From assembly GCF_000025705.1 (NCBI RefSeq), contig NC_013959.1, positions 1,169,063-1,233,062 of the forward strand: a stretch of 64,000 nt of DNA, given 5' to 3'. The notes under the pieces were generated by a model. The model was not told where the DNA came from. It did not search any database and worked only from the letters and a program-made list of their open reading frames with translations. Made by a program: the position numbers and the translations under genes. Below are positions 8,963-17,734 of this stretch, in pieces. This stretch comes from Sideroxydans lithotrophicus ES-1 (GTDB taxonomy: Bacteria > Pseudomonadota > Gammaproteobacteria > Burkholderiales > Gallionellaceae). Every line of letters starts with the position of its first letter. The first letter of the stretch is position 1.

Positions 8963-10450
8963 TTAATTGATCACGAACATCTCCATGAACTCGTTCACCG
9001 GCGTCGCTTCCAGTTTCTTCTTGTCCAGGCACAGCGCCATGATCTGCTGGCAACGCTGTTCCGGGAAGCGTGTGCGCAGGTTGTTCAGGAACTTCTGTTC
9101 CAGCACCGGGATGCCCTCGGCGCGGCGGCGGCGATGGCCGATCGGATATTCCACCGCGACCTTCTCGGTGCTGCTGCCGTCCTTGAAGAATATCTGGATG
9201 GCGTTGGCGATGGAGCGCTTGTCCGCCTCCAGGTATTCGCGGCTGTAACGCGGATCTTCCACGACCTCCATCTTGTCGCGCAGTACGTCGATGATCGGAT
9301 TGGCCGCATGGAAACCGTCCTCGTAGTGTTCCGCCACCAGGTCGCCGAATGCCAGCGGCACCGCCACCATGTACTGGAGGCAGTGGTCGCGGTCGGCCGG
9401 ATTGGCCAGCGGGCCGACCTTGGAGATGATGCGGATGGCCGATTCGTGCGTGGTGATGACGATCCTGCTGATGTCCTGCAACCTGTCTTTCACCTGCGGG
9501 TGCAGGCGCACCGCGGCTTCGCATGCGGTCTGCGAATGGAATTCGGCGGGGAAGGAGATCTTGAACAGCACGTTCTCCATCACGTAGCTGCCGTAAGGTT
9601 GCGGCAGCGAGAAGCGGCGCTGTTCCTCCGGCTTCAGTTTCTGGTCCTTGTTGGTCTTGCTGAACAGAACGTCGTAAAAGCCCCACTGCGGTGCGGTCAG
9701 CACGCCGGGGATGCCCATCTCGCCCTTCATCGTCATCATCGCCAGGCGTACCGCGCGCGAAGTGGCATCGCCTGCCGCCCAGGATTTGCGCGAGCCGGCG
9801 TTCGGCGCGTGGCGGTAGGTGCGCAGCGACTGGCCATCGACGAAAGCCTGCGACAGCGCATCGATCACCTGCTCCTCGGTGCCGCCGAGCAGGCGCGTCA
9901 CCACTGCGGCCGACGCCACCTTCACCAGGATGACGTGGTCGAGGCCGACGCGGTTGAAGCTGTTCTCCAGTGCCAGCACGCCCTGGATCTCGTGCGCCTT
10001 GATCATCGCGATCAGCACGTAGCGCATGTTCAGCGGCGGCTTGCCTTCCGCCACGCGGCAGCGGCTGAGGTAATCGGCCACGGCGAGGATGCCGCCCAGG
10101 TTGTCGGACGGGTGTCCCCATTCTGCCGCCAGCCAGGTGTCGTTGTAGTCCAGCCAGCGGATCATCGCGCCGATGTCCCACGCAGCCTTGACCGGGTCGA
10201 GTTCGTGCGAAGTGCCGGGCACGCGCGCGCCGTGGCGCACCGTGGTGCCGGGTACCAGCGGGCCGAGGTGCTTGGTGCACTCGGGGAAGCGCAGTGCCAG
10301 CAGGCCGCAGCCCAGCGTGTCGATCAGGCAGTTGCGCGCGGTGTCGTACGCTTCTTCCGAGCGGATCTCCATGCGGCAGACGTACTGCGCGATGTCCACC
10401 AGCACCTGGTCGGGAGCGGGGCGGTCGTTCATGTCTACATTGGCACTCAT
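8963..10450 (-). CDS. prpD: 2-methylcitrate dehydratase
   Basis: A 495-residue MmgE/PrpD-family protein that dehydrates 2-methylcitrate to 2-methyl-cis-aconitate. Full-length family similarity includes [20 protein letters not shown], the [22 protein letters not shown] segment, [20 protein letters not shown] and the [18 protein letters not shown] region. Length is normal for PrpD (about 480-500). An ATG at 10432 (residue 7) is an alternative start. It lies 15 bases after prpC and is clearly co-transcribed with it. No separate aconitase (acnD/prpF) is present here, so this organism uses the PrpD route in this operon. Confidence 0.95.
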   Translation of the reverse strand: MSANVDMNDRPAPDQVLVDIAQYVCRMEIRSEEAYDTARNCLIDTLGCGLLALRFPECTKHLGPLVPGTTVRHGARVPGTSHELDPVKAAWDIGAMIRWLDYNDTWLAAEWGHPSDNLGGILAVADYLSRCRVAEGKPPLNMRYVLIAMIKAHEIQGVLALENSFNRVGLDHVILVKVASAAVVTRLLGGTEEQVIDALSQAFVDGQSLRTYRHAPNAGSRKSWAAGDATSRAVRLAMMTMKGEMGIPGVLTAPQWGFYDVLFSKTNKDQKLKPEEQRRFSLPQPYGSYVMENVLFKISFPAEFHSQTACEAAVRLHPQVKDRLQDISRIVITTHESAIRIISKVGPLANPADRDHCLQYMVAVPLAFGDLVAEHYEDGFHAANPIIDVLRDKMEVVEDPRYSREYLEADKRSIANAIQIFFKDGSSTEKVAVEYPIGHRRRRAEGIPVLEQKFLNNLRTRFPEQRCQQIMALCLDKKKLEATPVNEFMEMFVIN

Positions 10451-10465
10451 TTATTTTCCTCAGGA

Positions 10466-11614
10466 TTAACGTTTTTCAATTGGCACCCAGGCCAGATTCT
10501 CCGGCCCGGTGTAGTTCGCGCTCGGGCGGATGATCTTGCCGTCGGCGCGCTGTTCCATCACGTGCGCGCCCCAGCCGGTCACGCGCGAGATCACGAACAG
10601 CGGCGTGAACATGTTGGTCGGCACGCCCATCATGTGGTACGACACGGCGGAGAACCAGTCGAGGTTGGGGAACATCTTCTTCAGGTCCCACATCACGGTC
10701 TCCAGCCTTGCGGCGATATCGAACAAACGCATCTCGCCTTTCTCCTGCGCCAGCTGTCTTGCCACACGCTTGATCACCTCGTTGCGCGGATCGGCGATGG
10801 TGTAGACCGGGTGGCCGAAGCCGATGACGATCTCCTTGCGACCCACGCGCTCGCGGATGTCCGCTTCCGCCTCGTCGGCGTTCCTGTAGCGGCTCTGGAT
10901 ACGGAACGCCTCCTCGTTGGCGCCGCCGTGCTTGGGCCCGCGCAGTGCGCCGATCGCGCCGGTGATGCAGGAATACAGGTCGGAGTTGGTGCCGGCGATG
11001 ACGCGCGCGGTAAAGGTGGAAGCATTGAACTCATGCTCGGCATACAGGATCAGCGAAGTGTGCATGGCGCGCACCCACGAGGCCGGGGCCGGCTTGCCGT
11101 GCAACAAGTGCAGGAAGTGTCCGCCGATGGAGTCGTCGTCCGTCTCCACTTCGATGCGGCGGCCAGAGGTGCTGAAGTGATACCAGTACACCAGCATCGA
11201 ACCGAAGCTGGCCAGCAGGCGGTCGAGCAATTCGCGGGTCTTGGCCGGATCATGCGCTTCCGGCTCCTGTTCGCAGGTGCCCAGTATCGAACAGCCGCTG
11301 CGCATCACATCCATCGGGTGGGCGTTGGCAGGTATCGCTTCCAGCGCCTGCTTCACCGGCTGCGGCAGACCGCGCAGCTTTCTCAACTTGGCCTTGTAGG
11401 CTTTCAGCTGGGAGGCGTTTGGCAAAGTGCCGTGGATCAGCAGGTGGGCGATCTCCTCGAACTCGGCCGTCTCGGCGAAATCAAGGATGTCATAGCCTCG
11501 ATAGTGCAGATCGTTACCGGTGCGCCCGACAGTGCAGACCGCGGTATTGCCCGCGACGGTGCCGGAGAGGGCTACTGATTTTTTCGGCTTGAATGCGGTT
11601 GGTTCTTCTGCCAT
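10466..11614 (-). CDS. prpC: 2-methylcitrate synthase
   Basis: A 382-residue citrate-synthase family enzyme condensing propionyl-CoA with oxaloacetate. Catalytic His residues sit in [11 protein letters not shown] and [14 protein letters not shown], and the catalytic Asp in [15 protein letters not shown]. The short type I-like length, [13 protein letters not shown] motif and position between prpB and prpD favour methylcitrate rather than citrate synthase. A GAAGGGAGC ribosome site precedes the ATG. It is separated from prpB by a 116-base inverted-repeat element. Confidence 0.94.
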   Translation of the reverse strand: MAEEPTAFKPKKSVALSGTVAGNTAVCTVGRTGNDLHYRGYDILDFAETAEFEEIAHLLIHGTLPNASQLKAYKAKLRKLRGLPQPVKQALEAIPANAHPMDVMRSGCSILGTCEQEPEAHDPAKTRELLDRLLASFGSMLVYWYHFSTSGRRIEVETDDDSIGGHFLHLLHGKPAPASWVRAMHTSLILYAEHEFNASTFTARVIAGTNSDLYSCITGAIGALRGPKHGGANEEAFRIQSRYRNADEAEADIRERVGRKEIVIGFGHPVYTIADPRNEVIKRVARQLAQEKGEMRLFDIAARLETVMWDLKKMFPNLDWFSAVSYHMMGVPTNMFTPLFVISRVTGWGAHVMEQRADGKIIRPSANYTGPENLAWVPIEKR

Positions 11615-11654
11615 GTTTTGCTCCCTTCAATTCAATCAAATGTCTTTCATCTAA

Positions 11655-11770
11655 TCCCTCTCCCGCAAGCGGGAGGGGGATAGGGGTGAGGGGCGTTGTG
11701 TTGAATCCAATTTGGCTTGCGCGCGCAGACCCTCATCCCCAACCCTTCTCCCGCCTGCGGGAGAAGGGAG
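11655..11770. repeat. CTCTCCC/GGGAGAGG inverted-repeat element between prpB and prpC
   Basis: A left hairpin CCCTCTCCCGCAAGCGGGAG followed by GGGGTGAGGG, then a mirrored CCCTCATCCCC and a right hairpin CTTCTCCCGCCTGCGGGAGA. It is a composite palindromic repeat of a type found scattered in many proteobacterial genomes. A partial related hairpin (CCCGCACGCGGGAGAAAGGG) occurs near 6390 upstream of the cupin gene. Confidence 0.8.
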
Positions 11771-11777
11771 TAAATCG

Positions 11778-12671
11778 TCATTCGCTGCCTTTTTCGGCAA
11801 ACAGCCGGTCGAGCTGCTGCTCGTAGGCGTGGTAGCCGAGGTAGTCGTAAAGCTCCATGCGCGTCTGCATCGTGTCCACCACTTGCTGCTGCGTGCCGTC
11901 GGCGAGGATGTGCTGGTATACATTCAGCGCCGCCTTGCTCATCGCGCGGTAGGCGGAAAGCGGGTACAGCACCAGCTTGATCCCTACGCCCGCAAGCTCG
12001 GTCGTGGTGAACAGCGGCGTGGCGCCGAACTCGGTGATGTTCGCCAGCACCGGCACTTTCACGGCCTTGGTGAATTCGGCGTATTGCTCCAGTTTGGTCA
12101 TCGCCTCGGGAAAGATCATGTCGGCACCGGCTTCCACGCAGGCTTGCGCGCGATCGATTGCGGACTGCATGCCTTCCACGGCCAGCGCATCGGTCCGCGC
12201 CATGATCACGAAGCTCTCGTCGCTGCGCGCGTCCACGGCGGCCTTCACGCGATCCACCATCTCGCCCTGGCTGACGATGGCCTTGTTCGGGCGATGGCCG
12301 CAGCGTTTCTGCATCACCTGGTCCTCGATATGGAAACCGGCCGCGCCAGCCTGCGCCACTTCGCGCGTGGCGCGGGCGATGTTGAAGGCGCCGCCCCAGC
12401 CGGTGTCGATGTCCACCAGCAGCGGCAGGTCGCTGGCGGCGGTGATGCGGCGGGCGTCTTCGCACACGTCATGCAGCGTGGTGATGCCGAGGTCGGGTAT
12501 GCCCAGCGAGGAAGCCGCCACGCCGCCGCCGGAAAGGTACAGCGCCTTGTGTCCGCTTTTCTGCGCCAGGATGCCGCAATAGGCGGTGACGGCGCCGACG
12601 ACTTGCAGCGGTGAGTTCTCCGCTACCGCGCGGCGCAGCTTGTTGCCTGGGGTGAGTGTTACCGGCTTCAT
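11778..12671 (-). CDS. prpB: 2-methylisocitrate lyase
   Basis: A 297-residue isocitrate-lyase/PEP-mutase family enzyme that cleaves 2-methylisocitrate to pyruvate and succinate. Landmarks: [20 protein letters not shown], the metal-site [11 protein letters not shown], the catalytic loop KRCGH with Cys near residue 123, and the [12 protein letters not shown] strand. Length matches E. coli PrpB (296). It is the first metabolic gene of the operon, downstream of gntR across a 110-base repeat. Confidence 0.95.
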   Translation of the reverse strand: MKPVTLTPGNKLRRAVAENSPLQVVGAVTAYCGILAQKSGHKALYLSGGGVAASSLGIPDLGITTLHDVCEDARRITAASDLPLLVDIDTGWGGAFNIARATREVAQAGAAGFHIEDQVMQKRCGHRPNKAIVSQGEMVDRVKAAVDARSDESFVIMARTDALAVEGMQSAIDRAQACVEAGADMIFPEAMTKLEQYAEFTKAVKVPVLANITEFGATPLFTTTELAGVGIKLVLYPLSAYRAMSKAALNVYQHILADGTQQQVVDTMQTRMELYDYLGYHAYEQQLDRLFAEKGSE

Positions 12672-12700
12672 TATTTTTTCTCCACTAAACTCAAAACTTC

Positions 12701-12810
12701 GTCATTCCGGCGCAGGCCGGAATCCAGTGCAGTTATTCAACATGCAGTTGGGTTTTGCCCGCTACGCGGAATTGTTTGATTCGCTGGATTCCGGCCTGCG
12801 CCGGAATGAC
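12701..12810. repeat. Composite inverted-repeat element between gntR and prpB
   Basis: Arms nearly identical to those of the element at 8833-8953 (GTCATTCCGGCGCAGGCCGG ... CCGGCCTGCGCCGGAATGAC) enclose about 57 bases that also resemble the other copy around GGATTGTTTGA/GAATTGTTTGA. It is a second copy of the same dispersed element within one operon. Confidence 0.87.
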
Positions 12811-12822
12811 GGCTAAGCAAAA

Positions 12823-13500
12823 TCATGCCGCTTCCTCCTTGTCGATCATCTCGCTGATGCTGTGCCAGGCACCCTGGATGTGGCGGCGCATCAGCAGCTC
12901 GGCCAGTTCGCCGTCGCGGTGCGCCAGCGCATCCACGATCTGGCGGTGCTGTTGCAGTGCGGGTTTGGTGCGTTGCGCGTTGCGGCTGGTGCGGTAGCGG
13001 CACATGCGCAGCAGCTGGTATTGCTCGCTGCCCAGCATGTCCATCAGCATCTGGTTGCGGCTGCCGCGCGCGATCTGGTAGTGGAAGTCGAGGTCGCCCT
13101 CGCTCTGCGCATACACCTTGCCGCCTTGCTTCTTGATCTGTTCCTCGTGCCGGTCGAGCAGGGCGCTCAACTGGGCGATCTCGTCGTCGCTCATCTGCGT
13201 CGCGGCGATACGGCAAGCCATGCCTTCCAATGCTTCGCGCACCGCATACAGGTCGGAGAGCGTCTTGCGGTCAAGCACCACCACACGCGCTCCGGCATTG
13301 GGGATGCGTTTGACCAGGCGCATGCCTTCGAGATGACGCAGTGCTTCGCGCAAGGGGCCGCGCCCCATGCCGAAGCGCTCGGCCAGTTCGGCCTCGTTCA
13401 ATTTTTGCCCCTGGGCCAGCTCGCCGGTGACGATGCTTTGCGCCAGGCGGTGCGTTGCAACGTCGGCAAGTGTGGCTTGCTCTGGTACTTTGATCAGCAT
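12823..13500 (-). CDS. GntR/FadR-family regulator of the prp operon
   Basis: About 225 residues: an N-terminal winged helix (about residues 12-75, with KLNEAELAERFGMGRGPLREALRHLEGMRLV) and a C-terminal FCD ligand-binding domain with the metal-site pattern around DLYAVREALEG, DFHYQIARGSRNQM and QHRQIVDALAHRD. The start at 13500 has a GGAGAG site; the longer frame to 13563 runs through the operator region and is rejected. As first gene of the prp run it is presumably an autoregulated, propionate-metabolite-responsive repressor or activator (inference from context). Two GTCGAC-centred palindromes lie just upstream. Confidence 0.9.
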   Translation of the reverse strand: MLIKVPEQATLADVATHRLAQSIVTGELAQGQKLNEAELAERFGMGRGPLREALRHLEGMRLVKRIPNAGARVVVLDRKTLSDLYAVREALEGMACRIAATQMSDDEIAQLSALLDRHEEQIKKQGGKVYAQSEGDLDFHYQIARGSRNQMLMDMLGSEQYQLLRMCRYRTSRNAQRTKPALQQHRQIVDALAHRDGELAELLMRRHIQGAWHSISEMIDKEEAA

Positions 13501-13511
13501 CGAATCTCTCC

Positions 13512-13525
13512 GATTGTCGACAATC
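13512..13525. promoter_or_regulatory. Proximal GTCGAC palindrome, probable GntR operator
   Basis: The 14-base perfect palindrome GATTGTCGACAATC lies 12 bases before the gntR start, over or just after the likely transcription start. It fits the T-GT-N-AC-A half-site style used by FadR/FCD GntR regulators. Assignment to this GntR protein is inference. Confidence 0.65.
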
Positions 13526-13568
13526 TGGCGAAACAATAGCATCAAAATGGCAAAAAAGTGCAAGTAAT

Positions 13569-13592
13569 TTTAATTATGTCGACATAATTAAA
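13569..13592. promoter_or_regulatory. Distal GTCGAC palindrome, probable second operator
   Basis: A perfect 24-base palindrome whose core is TTATGTCGACATAA, centred 62 bases upstream of the proximal site centre and lying in the 232-base space shared with the divergent potA gene. The core matches the proximal palindrome. The spacing (about six helical turns) would let bound dimers interact. It might also affect the pot operon. Confidence 0.65.
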
Positions 13593-13732
13593 TGGTTTCT
13601 TACGGCAGGCGGACACTCGACAAGCGTCCGGATCGTCAGTCATGCAGCGATGTATCGTCAGTAGCTGCACGCGCAAAAGCGGGCAGGCAGCCGATGCAGT
13701 AATATCGAAACGGGCATTCATGGGTGTTCATC

Positions 13733-14821
13733 ATGGCTCTGCTGGAACTAAGGAACGTTACCCGTCGCTTCGGTGATTTTACCGCCGTGGAAAATGTCAG
13801 CCTGAGTATCGAGGCCGGCGAGTTCTTCACCCTGCTGGGTCCCTCCGGCTGCGGCAAGACCACCATCCTGCGCATGATCGCCGGTTTCGAATTCCCCGAC
13901 GCCGGTCAGATATTGCTGGACGGCCGGGATCTTGCCGGTACCCCTGCCGAAAATCGCCCGATCCATACCGTGTTCCAGAGCTATGCGCTGTTCCCGCACC
14001 TGACGGTCGCGGAGAACATCTCTTTCCCGCTGCGCATGGCGCATCACAATGCGACGGATATCAGGCAGCGGCTGGACGAAGCGGTGGAGCTGGTGCGCCT
14101 GACCGGCAAGGCCGGCAAATATCCCCACGAACTTTCCGGCGGACAGCAGCAGCGCGTGGCGCTGGCGCGTGCGTTGATCAACCGTCCGCGCCTGCTGCTG
14201 CTCGACGAATCGCTGGGTGCGCTGGATGCCAAGCTGCGCGAAGAGATGCAGGTCGAGCTGATCAACCTGCAGCGCGATGTCGGCATCACCTTCGTGTTCG
14301 TGACCCATGCGCAGGCGGAAGCGCTGGCGCTGTCGCACCGCATCGCGGTGATGAACCGGGGCAAGGTGGAGCAGGTGGACGAACCGGCGCGCCTGTACAG
14401 TTCTCCGCGCAACCGCTTCGTCGCCGATTTCATCGGGCACATCACCACGATGGAGGCGCAGGTGGTGGCAGCCGCCGGCCACAGCCACCTGCACCTGTCG
14501 GTGCAGGGATTGGGCGAGATCGTCACGCCGTTGCAGAAGGGCGTGGCAGCGGGCGACAGGGGCGTGTTCGCCATCCGCCCCGAGCAGGTGCGCATCGGCA
14601 TGCAGGCCGACCTCGATGAATTGAAGAACCACTTTAGCGGCGAGGTGCACAGCCTGCTGTACCAGGGCGACGTCAGCGTGTACCGGATCAAACTGCCCAA
14701 CGGCAAGATCGTCGAAGCGCTGCTGCCCAATTCGGCACCGGGACGCGCCGAGCTGTTCAGGGTGGGCACGGCGATCAAGGTCGGCTGGCGCCACGATGCG
14801 GGGGTGTTTCTGCATGAATGA
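13733..14821 (+). CDS. potA: Spermidine/putrescine ABC transporter ATPase
   Basis: About 362 residues. Walker A GPSGCGKTT (about 37-45), Q-loop VFQSYALFPH, signature LSGGQQQRVALARAL, Walker B LLLLDESLGALD, H-loop VFVTHAQ, and a C-terminal TOBE region (GVFAIRPEQVRIG). The usual Pro after the Walker B Glu is Ser (DES). It energises polyamine import through PotB and PotC. The ATG at 13733 is chosen over a GTG at 13724; the ribosome site is weak (GGGTG). It is followed by potB with an 8-base overlap, giving a four-gene operon. Confidence 0.92.
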   Translation: MALLELRNVTRRFGDFTAVENVSLSIEAGEFFTLLGPSGCGKTTILRMIAGFEFPDAGQILLDGRDLAGTPAENRPIHTVFQSYALFPHLTVAENISFPLRMAHHNATDIRQRLDEAVELVRLTGKAGKYPHELSGGQQQRVALARALINRPRLLLLDESLGALDAKLREEMQVELINLQRDVGITFVFVTHAQAEALALSHRIAVMNRGKVEQVDEPARLYSSPRNRFVADFIGHITTMEAQVVAAAGHSHLHLSVQGLGEIVTPLQKGVAAGDRGVFAIRPEQVRIGMQADLDELKNHFSGEVHSLLYQGDVSVYRIKLPNGKIVEALLPNSAPGRAELFRVGTAIKVGWRHDAGVFLHE

Positions 14822-15851
14822 CGAACGCAAACCGTCGCGGGCGACACGCATCAACCGGTGGTTGAAAAATGTCGCGAGCGCAGCCAAGGCAAGGCGGCAA
14901 GCGGCGAAGAAGCGGAGTTTACGTGGAGTAAATGAGCATTCCGGGCCGGTTGCCAACGCCGGATTGGCAAGCGCAGCAGTTTTTCGGTGGCTGGTGAGCG
15001 GCCCGCCACTATTGTTCCTGGTGCTGCTGGTTGCGGTGCCCGGCGTGATCATGGTGCTCGCGTCGTTGCGCTACCCCGGCGAATTCGGCGGACTGGCACC
15101 ACTGGTTTCAGCCGAGCCGCAGACCTTGCATGGCCTCACCACCGAGACCTACCGCTTCTTTTTCAGCGATTTCATCTATACCGAAGTGTTCCTCAAATCG
15201 TTCGCCATGGCGCTCGCCACCACGCTGATCTGCCTGGTCATGGCCTATCCGCTGGCGATGCTGATCGCACGCAGCCCGAAGCAATCCCGCAACCTGATGA
15301 TGCTGTTGGTCATCCTGCCGTTCACCAGCAACTTCCTGATCGGCATCTATGCCTGGATGATCATCCTCGGCCCGCAGGCTGCGCTCAACCATGCGGTCAA
15401 TGCGCTGCTGGGCCTGTTTGGTGCTGCGCCCGTGCAGCTGCTGTTCTCGCCGTTCGCGGTGCTGGTCGCCATGGTCTACGTGTACCTGCCGTTCATGGTG
15501 CTGCCGCTCTACACCAACCTGGAAAAACACGATCCCGTATTGCTCGACGCGGCACAGGATCTGGGCGCCAACGCCTGGCAGCGTTTCTGGCGCGTGACCT
15601 TTCCGCTGTCGCGGCCGGGCATCTTCGCCGGTTGCGCACTGGTGTTCATCCCGGCCATCGGCATGTTCGCCGTGCCGGAACTGCTCGGCGGCACCGGCGA
15701 CATCATGATCGGCAACCTGATCAAGGAACAGTTCCTCGGCACGCGCGACTGGCCGTTCGGCTCCACGCTGGCGATCTTGCTGACGATGGCGGTGTTGCTG
15801 GTGGTCTGGTTGGTCTCGCGATTGTCTGCAAGAGGAGGCCGCTATGCGTAG
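14814..15851 (+). CDS. potB: Polyamine ABC transporter permease with N-terminal extension
   Basis: About 345 residues, some 60 longer than typical PotB. About five to six membrane segments follow residue 62, and the cytoplasmic EAA loop reads LLDAAQDLGANAWQRFWRVTFPLSRPG, where the ATPase docks. The first roughly 60 residues are Arg/Lys/Ala rich (SAAKARRQAAKKRSLRG), have no membrane segment and are encoded by DNA containing two perfect hairpins (see the repeat at 14873-14991). The extension therefore looks like an in-frame inserted repeat. It overlaps potA and potC by 8 bases each. A later internal start within the extension cannot be excluded. Confidence 0.88.
   Translation: MNDERKPSRATRINRWLKNVASAAKARRQAAKKRSLRGVNEHSGPVANAGLASAAVFRWLVSGPPLLFLVLLVAVPGVIMVLASLRYPGEFGGLAPLVSAEPQTLHGLTTETYRFFFSDFIYTEVFLKSFAMALATTLICLVMAYPLAMLIARSPKQSRNLMMLLVILPFTSNFLIGIYAWMIILGPQAALNHAVNALLGLFGAAPVQLLFSPFAVLVAMVYVYLPFMVLPLYTNLEKHDPVLLDAAQDLGANAWQRFWRVTFPLSRPGIFAGCALVFIPAIGMFAVPELLGGTGDIMIGNLIKEQFLGTRDWPFGSTLAILLTMAVLLVVWLVSRLSARGGRYA
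14873..14991. repeat. Hairpin-rich repeat-like DNA coding the PotB N-terminal extension
   Basis: This stretch holds the hairpin TTTAC-GTGGA-GTAAA (14918-14932) and the perfect inverted repeat TTGCCAA-CGCCGGA-TTGGCAA (14950-14970), followed by GCGCAGCAGTTTTTCGG. Its composition and structure resemble a dispersed intergenic element rather than transporter sequence. Boundaries are approximate and no second copy occurs in this window. Confidence 0.5.
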
Positions 15852-16620
15852 AGGACCGTGGCTGTGGACGGCGGCACTGGCGGCATACACGTTCCTCTAC
15901 CTGCCGCTCACCCTCGTCGTCGCCTACTCGTTCAACGACTCGCGCCTGAACGCCGAGTGGGTCGGCTTCACCTGGCACTGGTACAGCGAACTGTTCCACG
16001 ACGAGGATATGCTGATCGCTGCGGGCAACTCGCTGCTCATCGCGACGATGTCCAGCCTGTCCGCCACCCTGCTCGGCACCATGGCGGGCATCGCCATACA
16101 CCGCTATGACCTCAAGCTGCTCAACTTCATGGTGCTGGCACCGGTGGCGATGCCGGAGATATTGCTGGGCGTGTCGCTGCTGCTGTTCTTCATCCAGGTG
16201 CTCAACCTCACGCTGGGCATGCTGTCCATCGTGCTGGCCCACATCACCTTTTCCATCGGCTTCGTCGCGGTGATCGTGCGTTCGCAGTTGACCAGCATCG
16301 ATGAAAGCCTGTTCGAGGCGGCGCGCGACCTCGGCGCCTCGCAGTGGCAGGCGTTTCGTTATGTGATGTTCCCGCTGATCCTGCCGGCGGTGATCGCGGG
16401 CGGGCTGATGGCGTTCACGCTGTCCATCGACGATTTCGTGGTGACCTTCTTCACCGCCGGGGTGGGCGTGCAGACGTTGCCGCTACGCATCTACTCGATG
16501 ATCAAGATCGCGGTGACGCCGGAAGTGAACGCGGTGTCCACGCTGCTGATGCTGCTCACGCTGAGCATGATCGTGCTGGCGTCGCGCTTCGCGCCGGACG
16601 TGCTGAAGGGGAAGGCATGA
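15844..16620 (+). CDS. potC: Polyamine ABC transporter permease
   Basis: A 258-residue integral membrane protein with about six segments. The EAA loop reads LFEAARDLGASQWQAFRYVM followed by FPLILPAVIAGG. Length is normal for PotC (about 260). It pairs with PotB to form the membrane channel. Start and stop overlap potB and potD, consistent with translational coupling. Confidence 0.93.
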   Translation: MRRGPWLWTAALAAYTFLYLPLTLVVAYSFNDSRLNAEWVGFTWHWYSELFHDEDMLIAAGNSLLIATMSSLSATLLGTMAGIAIHRYDLKLLNFMVLAPVAMPEILLGVSLLLFFIQVLNLTLGMLSIVLAHITFSIGFVAVIVRSQLTSIDESLFEAARDLGASQWQAFRYVMFPLILPAVIAGGLMAFTLSIDDFVVTFFTAGVGVQTLPLRIYSMIKIAVTPEVNAVSTLLMLLTLSMIVLASRFAPDVLKGKA

Positions 16621-17672
16621 TGTGGCGCAGCCTGCTGTTCCTGCTGTTCATCGGCAGCGCCTACGCCGAAGACGTTCTCCATCTCTACAACTGGAACAAC
16701 TACATCTCCGACACCACCATAGCGCGCTTCGAGAAGGAATGTGCCTGCCGTGTGGTGCAGGACTACTATTCCGACAACGAGGAGATGCTGGCCAAGCTGG
16801 CTGCCGGTGCTACCGGCTACGATATCATCGTGCCGACCGGCAATGCGGTGGAGGCGCTGATCCGCCAGCATGCACTGCGGCCGCTCGACAAGAGTCAACT
16901 GCCCAACCTGAAGAACATCGACCCGGCCTACCTCGATACCTGGTTCGATCCCGGCAACCAGTACTCGGTGCCGTATGCCTACACCATCACGCTGATCGGC
17001 TACAACGACGTGAAGCTGCGCGGACTGGAGCTGCCGCTCGATAGCTGGGCGGCGATCTTCGAACCACGCTACCTCGAGAAAGTGAAAGGGCATGTCACCG
17101 TGCTCGACAGCCAGCGCGAACTGCTGGCGGCCGCGCTGAAATATCTCGGCTACTCGGCCAACGACACCGACGAGCAGCACTGGAAACAGGCGCGCGACCT
17201 GATCATCCGCGCCAAACCTTACTGGGCAGCGTTCAATGCTTCCAGCTACATCAAAGAACTCACCGTCGGCAACATCTGGCTGGTGCACGGCTACTCCAAC
17301 GACATCTTCCAGGCCGACCAGGATGCGCAAAATGCCCACCGCGGCTTCCGCATCCGTGCCAGCATCCCGAAGGAGGGGGCGGTGCTGGCGCTGGACTCGA
17401 TGGTGCTGCACAAGAGCGGCCCGCGTCCTGATCTGGCGCTCCGTTTCATCGACTTCATGCTCGACGGGCGCAACTCCTCCGAACTCACCAACCTGATCGG
17501 CTCCGGCAATCCCAACCGTGCCGCGCTACCGTATGTTTATCCGGAGATCGCGAAGAATCCGGCGGTGTTCCCTGATCGTCGGCAGCGGGCGCGGCTGGAG
17601 ATGCTGCGCGACCTGGATCGCAACCAGCGCCGCGTGCTGTCGCGCATCTGGACCGAGATAAAGTTGCGCTGA
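16617..17672 (+). CDS. potD: Polyamine periplasmic binding protein
   Basis: About 351 residues with a short signal peptide ending SAYA-ED, then the PotD/PotF hallmark LHLYNWNNYISD, GYDIIVPTGNAVEALI and a family-typical YSVPYAYTITLIGYN. It delivers polyamine to PotBC. Two adjacent ATGs (16617, 16620) overlap the potC stop; either may be used. The frame remains open far upstream inside potC, but that part has no similarity. Exact substrate (putrescine or spermidine) is not resolved. Confidence 0.92.
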   Translation: MMWRSLLFLLFIGSAYAEDVLHLYNWNNYISDTTIARFEKECACRVVQDYYSDNEEMLAKLAAGATGYDIIVPTGNAVEALIRQHALRPLDKSQLPNLKNIDPAYLDTWFDPGNQYSVPYAYTITLIGYNDVKLRGLELPLDSWAAIFEPRYLEKVKGHVTVLDSQRELLAAALKYLGYSANDTDEQHWKQARDLIIRAKPYWAAFNASSYIKELTVGNIWLVHGYSNDIFQADQDAQNAHRGFRIRASIPKEGAVLALDSMVLHKSGPRPDLALRFIDFMLDGRNSSELTNLIGSGNPNRAALPYVYPEIAKNPAVFPDRRQRARLEMLRDLDRNQRRVLSRIWTEIKLR

Positions 17673-17734
17673 GAACCGGAGCGGCTTGCCGGAAAAAGTG
17701 ACAACTGTCCCGATGGCAGTAGAATGATCACGCT

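Noticed and set aside
8915-11578. An 887-codon open frame on the plus strand opposite prpD and prpC
   Set aside because: It mirrors high-GC coding on the other strand, is His/Arg/Gln rich and resembles no family; prpC and prpD explain the DNA.
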